6,890 bases of DNA. Source: Lachnospiraceae bacterium UBA5899 (GTDB lineage: Bacteria; Bacillota; Clostridia; Lachnospirales; Lachnospiraceae). A program made the translations under genes and the position numbers. Shown piece by piece: positions 1 to 5,151 of the stretch. The notes beneath the pieces were generated by a model. The model was not told where the DNA came from. It saw nothing but the letters and a program-made list of their open reading frames with translations, and did no database searches. Position 1 is the first letter of the stretch. Each line of letters begins with the position of its first letter. The DNA lies in NCBI GenBank assembly GCA_002432425.1, contig DJEL01000019.1:1-6890 (forward strand), read 5' to 3'.

Positions 1-266
1 GCTACAAGGGAGCATCTTCGGCAGATGACGAAAATGCCGTTGCCGTAGCATGGGGCTATAAGTCCAAGGCAAAAGGTGTTTTGGGTTCGCATCTGGTGTT
101 TGCCAACTGGGAATATGTTGGAGATGAAGATGATGACAGTTGCGACCGTAGCGAACCTGATGCATGGGAGTTAGCTGGTGCCGTTATGGTACGTGTGGAC
201 GGTGAGAAAATCAAGGCTGACACTTGGTACACAATGAGAGACGGAAAGGTGATTGAAGATGTATGA
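1..266 (+). CDS. C-terminal part of a DUF7666-like phage protein (5' truncated)
   Basis: The frame is open from the window edge (first full codon at 3) and ends with TGA at 264-266, so this is the last 87 residues of a longer protein. It starts with a short Ala/Ser/Gly-rich stretch containing A-W-G-Y-K-S-K-A-K-G, which looks like the last turn of the repeats (G-x-x-S-x-A-x-x-x-G type) found in DUF7666-type phage proteins. It ends with the segment V-R-V-D-G-E-K-I-K-A-D-T-W-Y, the tail I associate with that family. An acidic run (D-E-D-D-D) lies between the two. The TTG at 81 is internal, not a start, because the frame and the repeat continue upstream of it. The function of the family is not known to me; a beta-helical fold is only inferred from the repeat. 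The next gene starts inside its last codons. Confidence 0.7.
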   Translation, partial: YKGASSADDENAVAVAWGYKSKAKGVLGSHLVFANWEYVGDEDDDSCDRSEPDAWELAGAVMVRVDGEKIKADTWYTMRDGKVIEDV

Positions 267-462
267 TTTGTGCCTTTCTGGGAAAGATGCAGAAGCTTTC
301 AAAATGAAAGTCCTCATAAAAATGGATGAGATGTGTATTGACTACGGAGAATTAGCAGACCGAACTGGATATTCATACGCAACCATTAAGAAGTTTTTCT
401 GCAAAGGCCAGTGGAACAAATTTTTAGCAGCAACCATAGAAGAGGAGTTGTTTCATACATGA
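259..462 (+). CDS. Small helix-turn-helix protein (Cro/XRE-like)
   Basis: A 67-residue protein. I chose the ATG at 259 because AAAGGTGAT (245-253) sits about 6 bases before it; an in-frame TTG at 253 overlaps that ribosome site. Residues 29-37 (Y-G-E-L-A-D-R-T-G) and 39-50 (S-Y-A-T-I-K-K-F-F-C-K-G) fit the scaffold and recognition helices of a Cro/XRE-type helix-turn-helix, followed by a short hydrophobic helix near residues 55-65. There is no separate dimerisation or cleavage domain, so it would act as a small DNA-binding regulator and not as a full phage repressor. It overlaps the end of the DUF7666-like gene by 8 bases and shares ATGA with the following lytic transglycosylase, so the three are probably one transcript. 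Its operator is not identifiable here. Confidence 0.7.
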   Translation: MYDLCLSGKDAEAFKMKVLIKMDEMCIDYGELADRTGYSYATIKKFFCKGQWNKFLAATIEEELFHT

Positions 463-935
463 AAAGAGTAATAGCTACAGTTTTATTGATGGCAGCAGCT
501 TTGACACCGGTAACCACGGCATCCGCCGAAAATGATACATGGATTTCAAAAGAAGCACAGGAGCAATGCATTACATACGGTGAGAAATACGAAATATGCC
601 CGGAACTTCTCATGGCAATCATTGAGCAGGAAAGCAGTGGACAAGTCTATGCGGAAAATGGCTCATGCAAAGGGCTGATGCAGGTATCTGAAAAATGGCA
701 TAAGGGTCGTATGGAACGGTTAGGTGTCACTGATATTTTTGAGGGCAATATCCTCGTCGGTACTGATTATTTATCGGAGTTGTTTGCTGAAAATGATGAT
801 TTGTACTGGGTACTTATGGCATACAACGGCGGAATTGATTACGCAAACCGCATGTACGAAGCAGAAAAGTACAGTAGATATGCCGTGTCGATTGCAAACC
901 GTTCTGCAGAATTAGAACGGCTGCATGGAAAGTGA
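459..935 (+). CDS. Secreted SLT-family lytic transglycosylase
   Basis: A 158-residue protein from the ATG at 459, which overlaps the preceding stop (ATGA); AGAGGAG at 441-447 is its ribosome site, with a rather long spacing of 11 bases. An upstream in-frame ATG at 411 would add residues ahead of the signal peptide and is rejected. Residues 1-23 form a typical Sec signal peptide (K-R, hydrophobic core, cleavage after A-S-A). The mature part is a minimal Slt/LT domain: E58 in the E-Q-E-S-S-G motif is the expected catalytic glutamate, G72-L-M-Q-V is the second conserved motif, and A121-Y-N-G-G the third. Such enzymes cleave the MurNAc-GlcNAc bond of peptidoglycan outside the membrane, forming anhydromuramyl ends. 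It lies in an early-gene block, away from any visible tail or lysis genes, so a role in entry, superinfection control or wall remodelling is possible but is inference. Confidence 0.92.
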   Translation: MKRVIATVLLMAAALTPVTTASAENDTWISKEAQEQCITYGEKYEICPELLMAIIEQESSGQVYAENGSCKGLMQVSEKWHKGRMERLGVTDIFEGNILVGTDYLSELFAENDDLYWVLMAYNGGIDYANRMYEAEKYSRYAVSIANRSAELERLHGK

Positions 936-945
936 GGTACATGTT

Positions 946-1131
946 GTGATTGTAGAAATTTTCGGAGTTTTGGGTTTCTTCCTATTTATATTAGGAGCCG
1001 GAACCGCAGACAGTGAAAGCATTGTGCCTTGGTTAATGTTTCTTATCGGTCTTGTACTGATGTTAATAGCAGCATATGAAAGTGGGGTGATTAAGAGATG
1101 GGTTACTTCTTTCTGGAAGAAGCCGGATTGA
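946..1131 (+). CDS. Small two-helix membrane protein
   Basis: A 61-residue protein when started at the GTG at 946, which has GTGAGG about 8 bases upstream. An in-frame ATG at 925 would add seven residues and overlap the transglycosylase by 11 bases but lacks a good ribosome site; either start leaves the protein otherwise unchanged. Residues about 3-20 and 27-44 are two hydrophobic segments joined by a short polar loop (T-A-D-S-E-S), and the C-terminus is basic (K-R, K-K). This predicts a hairpin-like inner-membrane protein with short ends. Holin is one reading because it follows a peptidoglycan enzyme directly, but the position in the early region and the lack of any recognised holin family make that weak. 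Function unknown. Confidence 0.62.
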   Translation: MIVEIFGVLGFFLFILGAGTADSESIVPWLMFLIGLVLMLIAAYESGVIKRWVTSFWKKPD

Positions 1132-1217
1132 TTGTTGACACCGAGGAATGGTCGTCAAAGCAGACTGATAATGAAAATGGTTCCGCCTGCCGGGAAGCTG
1201 AACGGAACCACAAATAA
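1098..1217 (+). CDS. Possible 39-residue small ORF
   Basis: An ATG at 1098, inside the end of the two-helix membrane gene in another frame, opens 39 codons closed by TAA at 1215-1217. GGGGTGA (1084-1090) lies 7 bases before it, a credible ribosome site. The predicted product starts M-G-Y-F-F-L-E-E-A-G and is acidic and polar, with one Cys. It would fill most of the space between the membrane gene and the gene at 1294. I do not recognise a family and there is no conserved motif; the case rests on the ribosome site and on the phage habit of packing small overlapping genes. It could equally be untranslated leader for the next gene. Confidence 0.35.
   Translation: MGYFFLEEAGLIVDTEEWSSKQTDNENGSACREAERNHK
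1178..1210 (+). repeat. 8-bp inverted repeat with 17-base spacer
   Basis: TGGTTCCG at 1178-1185 is the exact reverse complement of CGGAACCA at 1203-1210. It can form a hairpin in RNA ahead of the gene at 1294. No T-run follows, so it is not an intrinsic terminator. It lies inside the possible 39-residue ORF. Its role is unknown. Confidence 0.4.
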
Positions 1218-1293
1218 CACCGTTAATGCTATTTCCATGCAATTATACAGTGTTGAAATCAAAATGTCAAATATAAGAAAAGGAGAAACTATT

Positions 1294-1626
1294 ATGACAG
1301 AAGCAGAATTTAAGAAGAAAATGGAGCAGGCAATGGAAAAAATCAAGGAAGAGAAAGAAAAGAAAGAATTTACAGGATTTGTGAAACAGGTGGACGAACA
1401 TGCAGAGCAGTCTGGAAATGCTGCTGTGTATTTAGAAGCAGTCAATGCTGACGGCGAAGGCGGCACTGTATCTTCATATATCAACGGAAATACAGGTGTA
1501 GTCATATCTATGCTCACTGATGTATTAAAAAATAGCATTAAAAACGCATTTCCCCGTGGAAGCAGGATGGTTGTAATTATGCGGATTATCGAACGACTCT
1601 CTAAGGCCCTTGATGACAATGAGTAA
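1294..1626 (+). CDS. Hypothetical phage protein with charged N-terminal helix
   Basis: A 110-residue protein. The ATG at 1294 has a strong AAGGAG at 1280-1285, spaced 8 bases, and is clearly the start; the frame is open upstream to 1132 but that extension has unrelated composition and no ribosome site. Residues 1-27 are very rich in Lys and Glu (E-K-I-K-E-E-K-E-K-K type) and predict a long amphipathic helix or coiled coil. Residues about 28-105 look globular, with alternating hydrophobic stretches, a Gly/Asp-rich turn (A-D-G-E-G-G) and a T-G-V-V-I-S-M-L-T-D helix start, ending in an R-I-I-E-R-L helix. It is the first gene after a 76-base gap and heads the group leading to recT. I do not recognise a function; a protein-protein partner role is possible only by shape. 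Confidence 0.75.
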   Translation: MTEAEFKKKMEQAMEKIKEEKEKKEFTGFVKQVDEHAEQSGNAAVYLEAVNADGEGGTVSSYINGNTGVVISMLTDVLKNSIKNAFPRGSRMVVIMRIIERLSKALDDNE

Positions 1627-1795
1627 GTGTCGGATTTGCGGTTGCATGTGCGACCCCGGAGATTTACAGAGCGGGGTGTGCGACGATTGCAGAGAGGAAG
1701 AAGCAAGGAAGGAGGAATACCGCCGAATGCAGGAAATACATCTTTCGGAGCAGACGGACGGGCAGATTGTTTGGAATGAAGTGTTTGGAAGATGA
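1613..1795 (+). CDS. Small cysteine-rich zinc-ribbon-like protein
   Basis: About 60 residues. ATG at 1613 has AAGG about 6 bases before it; ATG at 1619 (starting M-S-K-C) is nearly as likely and removes only two residues. The start lies inside the last codons of the preceding gene. The N-terminal third holds C-R-I-C, then C-M-C, then C-D-D-C (residues 6-9, 11-13 and 23-26), a pattern of two CxxC knuckles able to hold one zinc ion. The rest is a charged helix (E-E-E-A-R-K-E-E-Y-R-R) and a short tail. No enzyme motif is present. It may bind nucleic acid or a partner protein; function unknown. A second, different Cys-rich gene overlaps its end. Confidence 0.62.
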   Translation: MTMSKCRICGCMCDPGDLQSGVCDDCREEEARKEEYRRMQEIHLSEQTDGQIVWNEVFGR

Positions 1796-2006
1796 ATGTT
1801 GTGGATGTGCTTCTCCTGGTTATCCATGTATTGGGGAAAGTTGTAAATTCAGGGATGTACCACATTATTATTGCGACAAGTGCAAGCAGGAGTTTGAACC
1901 GGAAGAATTGTATTGCATGGACGACGAAGAATTGTGTGTAGATTGCCTGCTTCTGAATTTCAAATCAGTAAAGCAGGAAGAAATGGAGGGAAACAATGGC
2001 CGATGA
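1776..2006 (+). CDS. Small LIM/zinc-knuckle-like cysteine-rich protein
   Basis: A 76-residue protein from the ATG at 1776, overlapping the previous gene by 20 bases; there is no clear ribosome site, so translation probably depends on coupling. It has eleven cysteines. The first group (C3, C8, C9, C11, C18, C23) precedes H30-Y-Y-C33-D-K-C36, and C47, C54-V-D-C57 complete a second cluster, spaced like a LIM-type or treble-clef zinc site (CxxC ... CxxC). The segment V-P-H-Y-Y-C-D-K-C is, from memory, typical of a family of small Clostridia phage proteins without an assigned role. The C-terminal tail is acidic and runs 11 bases into recT. It could be a DNA- or protein-binding adaptor for the recombination genes that follow; that is inference. 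Confidence 0.65.
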   Translation: MKCLEDECCGCASPGYPCIGESCKFRDVPHYYCDKCKQEFEPEELYCMDDEELCVDCLLLNFKSVKQEEMEGNNGR

Positions 2007-2880
2007 ATTAGTCGTGCAGGGAATATCCGCTTATTTGGCGAAACCTGCAATAAGAGAAAATATCGAAAGTGTTATCGGTAAAGAGCATGCTACTTCTTTT
2101 ATCTCTGATATTGTGGCATGCGTGCAGCAGACACCGGCACTTGCAAAATGCACCAATAAATCAATCTTGAGTGCCGGATTGGTAGCGAAGTCAATAAATT
2201 TGCCTATGACACCACAGTTGGGGTACACGTATCTGGTTCCGTATGATGTCAAGAAAGAAATTGACGGAAAGAAACAGTACATAAAGGAAGCCCAGTTTCA
2301 AATGGGGTACAAGGGATATATTCAGCTTGCGCTAAAAAGCGGCCAGTACAGGAAACTGCTTGCAACGGATGTCAGGGATGGTGAAATTGTTCAGCAAAAT
2401 CCATTCGACGATTACTGGGAAATGAAAGCACTTCCATATGAGAAGCGAAGTGCAAAGAATGCACAAGGCGAATGGCTATGTCCGATAGTTGGTTACTATG
2501 CAAAATATGAACTGATAAACGGATTTACGAAAGACCTTTATGTAAGCGCAGATGACATGAAAGCTTTTGCTATGAAGTATTCCAAGGCATACAGAAGTGA
2601 TATGGACAAGCATACAACATATTCGTTTTGGACTACAAGATACGACGATATGGCAAAGAAAACAATGCTGCGCCAGCTTTTAGGGAAATGGGGGCTTCTT
2701 ACAACGGAAATGGAGAAAGCCTATACATGTGATATGGCGGTCATGGATGATGCCGGAAATCCCGTGTATGTGGACAACCAGCCGAATGACACGGAGCCTA
2801 CGGTAAATCCGATGGCAGACATAGTGGATGATTTGGAGTTTAGAGAAATCTCAAAGCAGGCAGACGAGGTGTTCAAATGA
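1996..2880 (+). CDS. recT: RecT-family single-strand annealing protein
   Basis: A 294-residue protein with a strong GGAGGG (1985-1990) spaced 5 bases from the ATG at 1996. It matches the RecT family in length and in its blocks: T46-P-A-L-A-K-C with the following S-I-L-S-A-G-L-V-A-K-S helix and L-P-M-T-P-Q-L-G-Y-T-Y-L-V-P-Y (about 46-83), the F101-Q-M-G-Y-K-G-Y-I-Q-L core (about 101-111), and W212-T-T-R-Y-D-D-M-A-K-K-T-M-L-R-Q-L-L (about 212-229). RecT proteins coat single-stranded DNA as rings or filaments and anneal complementary strands during phage recombination and replication. The C-terminal 50 residues are acidic and less conserved, the usual host-SSB-contacting or regulatory tail. The partner exonuclease follows with ATGA overlap. 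The order annealase then nuclease is common in Gram-positive phages. Confidence 0.95.
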   Translation: MADELVVQGISAYLAKPAIRENIESVIGKEHATSFISDIVACVQQTPALAKCTNKSILSAGLVAKSINLPMTPQLGYTYLVPYDVKKEIDGKKQYIKEAQFQMGYKGYIQLALKSGQYRKLLATDVRDGEIVQQNPFDDYWEMKALPYEKRSAKNAQGEWLCPIVGYYAKYELINGFTKDLYVSADDMKAFAMKYSKAYRSDMDKHTTYSFWTTRYDDMAKKTMLRQLLGKWGLLTTEMEKAYTCDMAVMDDAGNPVYVDNQPNDTEPTVNPMADIVDDLEFREISKQADEVFK

Positions 2881-3698
2881 CAGTAACGGATGAAAATTAC
2901 TATTCGCAGGAAGTCAATAAGGAATACATGAGTTTCCATACATGGCTTTCGTTTCACGGATGCGACGGAATTATTCCTTGTGAAGAAAAGGCAGTGAAAA
3001 TTCTTAACGGTGAATACAAGGAAGAAACCAGTGATGCGCTTCTGTTAGGTGGATATATTGATGCTCACTTTGAAGGTACTGTTGATAAGTATGCTGAACT
3101 TCACCCGGAAATGTTCAGTAGTCGTGGTGATAGTAAGGGCTGCTTAAAGTCCCAGTTTAAGTATATGGACAAAATGATAGACAGGTGCGAAAAGGACAAG
3201 CTTTTCATGGCATATATGAGCGGCGAGAAGCAGAAGATTTTTACTTGTGAAATGTTCGGCATCAAGTGGAAATGCAAGCTTGATAGCTATATTCCAGGAA
3301 GATGCATTGTAGACCTTAAGACCACGAGGGAAATGCACAAGCAATTTTACGTGCCGGACATAGGGCATGTAGACTTTATCAGTTACTACGGATATGTTTA
3401 TCAGCTTGCCATTTATCAGGAAATTGTAAGAATATGCACCGGTGAAAAGCTGCCGTGCTTTATAGCTGCCGTTTCAAAATCAGAACACCCGGAAATCAAA
3501 ATCATACATGTGGATGATTTGTCACTGTATGATGCGCTGACAGAAGTAAAAAACAGTATTGAAAATACGGCGCTTGTGCAGGTATGGCGAGGTGAAGTTG
3601 AGCCCACCAGATGTAACAGTCCTTCATGCCACTACTGTGTAGACAGTGAAGTGCTTACCAATGTTATTAACTACAAGGATTTGATAGGGGTGATTTAG
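2877..3698 (+). CDS. RecE/YqaJ-like PD-(D/E)XK exonuclease
   Basis: A 273-residue protein starting at the ATGA overlap with recT; GAGGTG at 2866-2871 is its ribosome site. Residues about 54-67 (L-L-L-G-G-Y-I-D-A-H-F-E-G) are the usual N-terminal helix of phage PD-(D/E)XK exonucleases. Catalytic motifs follow: E125, D136 in K-L-D-S-Y, and D146-L-K148-T-T, with the Q176-L-A-I-Y180 motif behind them. This is the RecB/RecE-type metal-dependent nuclease core, which resects a strand from a double-strand end so that RecT can load. Near the C-terminus C246, C251 and C254 are closely spaced, and C29 and C35 lie near the N-terminus; this resembles the Cys layout of iron-sulfur nucleases such as AddB or Cas4, but is not proof. 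The neighbour relation with recT makes the pairing secure. Confidence 0.88.
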   Translation: MTVTDENYYSQEVNKEYMSFHTWLSFHGCDGIIPCEEKAVKILNGEYKEETSDALLLGGYIDAHFEGTVDKYAELHPEMFSSRGDSKGCLKSQFKYMDKMIDRCEKDKLFMAYMSGEKQKIFTCEMFGIKWKCKLDSYIPGRCIVDLKTTREMHKQFYVPDIGHVDFISYYGYVYQLAIYQEIVRICTGEKLPCFIAAVSKSEHPEIKIIHVDDLSLYDALTEVKNSIENTALVQVWRGEVEPTRCNSPSCHYCVDSEVLTNVINYKDLIGVI

Positions 3699-4009
3699 TG
3701 AGAGATAGCATAATTGTGAATATGAAATATGCGGACTATGACATCATAGACGGCAAGCCGAATGTGGAGCGGCACCATTGTTTGATGGGACCGGACAGAG
3801 AAAAGGCGGATGAGGATGGACTTTGGGTGCCACTCACGAAGGAACACCACACGGCCGGAAAAGTGAGCGCACATAAATGCATAGAGGTCCAGCGACTTCT
3901 GCAGATTATAGCCCAGTTAGCCTATGAACGTGACCGGTGCGCAGAAGGGATGGGAAAGGAAGATGCAAGAGAAGCATTCAGAAGAAGATACCATAAATCG
4001 TTCTTGTAA
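3698..4009 (+). CDS. HNH-like phage recombination protein, zinc ligands lost
   Basis: A 103-residue protein starting at GTG (3698), which overlaps the preceding TAG by one base; AGGGGTGA (3686-3693) is a good ribosome site. The pattern E-R-H26-H27-C-L-M-G, then G-L-W-V-P-L-T-K-E-H50-H51, then H59 matches a family of short phage HNH/treble-clef nucleases (seen in Gram-positive phages near recombination genes) in which the first His pair and later H/HH residues form the metal site. In those relatives, from memory, zinc-binding cysteines precede the first His pair and one sits in the P-L-C segment; here those positions read Y-A-D-Y and P-L-T. The C-terminal part is a long basic helix pair ending K-S-F-L. 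It could be a nuclease, or a DNA-binding protein with lost activity. Between an exonuclease and a resolvase, a recombination role is likely. Confidence 0.6.
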   Translation: MRDSIIVNMKYADYDIIDGKPNVERHHCLMGPDREKADEDGLWVPLTKEHHTAGKVSAHKCIEVQRLLQIIAQLAYERDRCAEGMGKEDAREAFRRRYHKSFL

Positions 4010-4415
4010 GGCTTTTACAATCCGTGGTGCATTTTGCGGGGATAAGTGCTTTCCGTCCCTGAACCAGTACATAGCGGAACTGGGTAGAAATCCAAGATGC
4101 GGAGCCAAACTGAAAAAGCAATACGTGATGATAGCGACAAACGCAATCAGAAGGGATTTAGGACGGTATAAAACAACCAACCCGGTCATTCTTCATTACG
4201 TTTTCGGAGAACCGAAAAAAGGCGCTAAACGTGACTTCGGAAACGTGTTTTCCTTGGCGGATAAATTTATCGAGGACGCATTAAGGGACTGCAGGGTTAT
4301 CCCGGACGATAACCCACGATTTGTAAAAAACTTTACACATGAGTTTCTTTACACGGACGGAGTACCTTTTATCCGTGTGGAGATAGAAGAGGTTGAAACA
4401 CCTAAGAAACTGTAA
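3963..4415 (+). CDS. rusA: RusA-like Holliday junction resolvase
   Basis: About 150 residues from ATG 3963, inside the end of the HNH-like gene; ATG 3924 is an alternative that adds 13 residues. The purine-rich GGGAAAGGA before 3963 is close to the start, so the exact start is uncertain; similarity to the family begins only near K-A-F-T-I-R-G (residues 16-22). The conserved RusA block is present: G84-P-K-K-G-A-K-R-D91-F-G-N94, then D100-K-F-I-E-D105-A-L, then V112-I-P-D115-D116. RusA enzymes are small dimers that cut four-way DNA junctions symmetrically with magnesium held by aspartates. Compared with the classic R-D-x-D-N motif, the second aspartate is glycine here. It would process recombination intermediates made by RecT and the exonuclease. 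The gene contains a perfect 8-bp inverted repeat (see 4294-4315). Confidence 0.8.
   Translation: MQEKHSEEDTINRSCKAFTIRGAFCGDKCFPSLNQYIAELGRNPRCGAKLKKQYVMIATNAIRRDLGRYKTTNPVILHYVFGEPKKGAKRDFGNVFSLADKFIEDALRDCRVIPDDNPRFVKNFTHEFLYTDGVPFIRVEIEEVETPKKL
4294..4315 (+). repeat. 8-bp perfect inverted repeat inside the resolvase gene
   Basis: GGGTTATC (4294-4301) and GATAACCC (4308-4315) are perfect reverse complements separated by CCGGAC. The repeat codes for the conserved V-I-P-D-D-N segment, so coincidence is possible. It could form a hairpin in RNA or a short cruciform in DNA. Confidence 0.45.
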
Positions 4416-4434
4416 ACCCTGTTTATTTTACCTC

Positions 4435-4518
4435 ATGGAATATGTATCACGAATTGAAAGCCATGTGAGAGTGCCTGTGTCTCCATTCGGGGATGCAGGC
4501 GGAAAGGAGACAGAATGA
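4435..4518 (+). CDS. Possible 27-residue leader ORF
   Basis: An ATG at 4435 opens 27 codons that stop at TGA 4516-4518, overlapping the next start as AATGA. The product would begin M-E-Y-V-S-R-I-E-S-H and contain V-R-V-P-V-S-P-F-G. There is no ribosome site ahead of it (the upstream bases are T-rich), so support comes only from the coupled stop/start and from filling an otherwise empty 99-base gap. It also spans the hairpin at 4473-4500, so translation through it would open that hairpin. I do not recognise a family. Confidence 0.25.
   Translation: MEYVSRIESHVRVPVSPFGDAGGKETE
4473..4500 (+). promoter_or_regulatory. RNA hairpin immediately upstream of a ribosome site
   Basis: Bases 4473-4484 (GCCTGTGTCTCC) pair with 4489-4500 (GGGGATGCAGGC) over 12 pairs, nine Watson-Crick and three G-U, around an ATTC loop. 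The G-U pairs exist only in RNA read from the + strand. The stem ends directly before GGAAAGGAG (4501-4509), the ribosome site of the gene at 4515. No T-run follows, so it is not a terminator. A translational control or RNA-processing role is inferred. Confidence 0.5.
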
Positions 4519-5144
4519 AAATCGAATTAGAGGGAGATTTCTTCATAGAGACAAACACACGCAATGTTTCCCTTAAGCAGAGATACAACGGTGTTGGGAA
4601 TGGCAAGCAGACGACTTGTGAAAAGATTGTTGGTAGCTTTGGCACTGTAGAAGATGCCTTGAGTCGCTTTTTAGAGCTTTTTAAGGCACATTACGGCAAA
4701 GATACGACAATTCCTATAGCTGAATACATAGAGAGCCTTAAAAAGGCAAATACAAAGGCATACGTTTCAGACACCGGCAACTTTTATGTGTATGTGCCTA
4801 AAGGCAGCAGGACGGAAAAAGAGCACCACAGTATTATTGACCTTATCCCGGAAGGAAGGGAAAACGCAATCAAGAGAAAAGACCTTGTTGCAAAGTGCCT
4901 GCATTTGGGACTTGTAGAGGGAAAAGATGCTGACCGGCACACGCGGAAGCTGATTGAAAATGCACGTATCGACTATACAATCCTTAATCTTTCAGACGGA
5001 AAGGGCTACTACCGCCCAACCAAGGATGATTTACAGGACTTGCAGCGGTACATTCGGCAGGGCGAAAGCCGTGCAAGGGCGAATTTCAAGAATATTTCAA
5101 TGGCAAAAGCTTTGTATGAAGATTTCAAAGCTGGCAGATTGTAG
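4515..5144 (+). CDS. Two-domain phage protein: DUF5405-like N-half plus winged-helix C-half
   Basis: A 209-residue protein with GGAAAGGAG (4501-4509) spaced 5 bases from the ATG at 4515. Residues 1-80 (beginning M-K-I-E-L-E-G-D-F-F-I, with G-S-F-G-T-V-E-D-A-L near 40-49) resemble the small phage DUF5405 family: a few beta strands, then a helix ending in a Lys-rich segment. Residues 81-105 are a linker. Residues about 106-170 (I-I-D-L-I-P-E-G-R-E-N-A-I, then R-K-D-L-V, then T-R-K-L-I-E-N-A-R, then G-K-G-Y-Y-R-P) match the winged-helix module common in Clostridia phage replication regions; the remaining 40 residues are helical and basic. The second half probably binds DNA. Just upstream of the replisome organizer, it could regulate or assist initiation. 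Function not established; the domain names are from memory. Confidence 0.68.
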   Translation: MKIELEGDFFIETNTRNVSLKQRYNGVGNGKQTTCEKIVGSFGTVEDALSRFLELFKAHYGKDTTIPIAEYIESLKKANTKAYVSDTGNFYVYVPKGSRTEKEHHSIIDLIPEGRENAIKRKDLVAKCLHLGLVEGKDADRHTRKLIENARIDYTILNLSDGKGYYRPTKDDLQDLQRYIRQGESRARANFKNISMAKALYEDFKAGRL

Positions 5145-5151
5145 GTGCGGT

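Noticed and set aside
724..915. Second open frame within the lytic transglycosylase gene
   Set aside because: It is fully inside a confidently assigned gene in another frame, with no ribosome site or motif.
1135..1172. TTGACA at 1135-1140 as a promoter -35 box
   Set aside because: The nearest -10-like sequence, GATAAT at 1167-1172, is 26 bases away, too far for a sigma-70-type promoter.
1132..1293. Upstream extension of the gene at 1294 to a TTG start
   Set aside because: The ATG at 1294 has an excellent AAGGAG; the extension has different composition and no ribosome site.
1821..1829. TTATCCATG as a DnaA box
   Set aside because: It differs from TTATCCACA at two positions, stands alone and lies inside a coding region.
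1155..1865. Long antisense open frame (236 codons)
   Set aside because: It lies opposite several genes with good ribosome sites, has Phe/Ser/Pro-rich low-complexity composition typical of an antisense shadow, and shows no family motif.
4473..4500. Hairpin read as an intrinsic terminator
   Set aside because: It is followed by a purine-rich ribosome site, not by a T-run.
4954..5151. N-terminal extension of the replisome organizer upstream of 5152
   Set aside because: Family similarity begins exactly at M-A-E-R-R-M-F (5152), and the extension overlaps the preceding gene in another frame.
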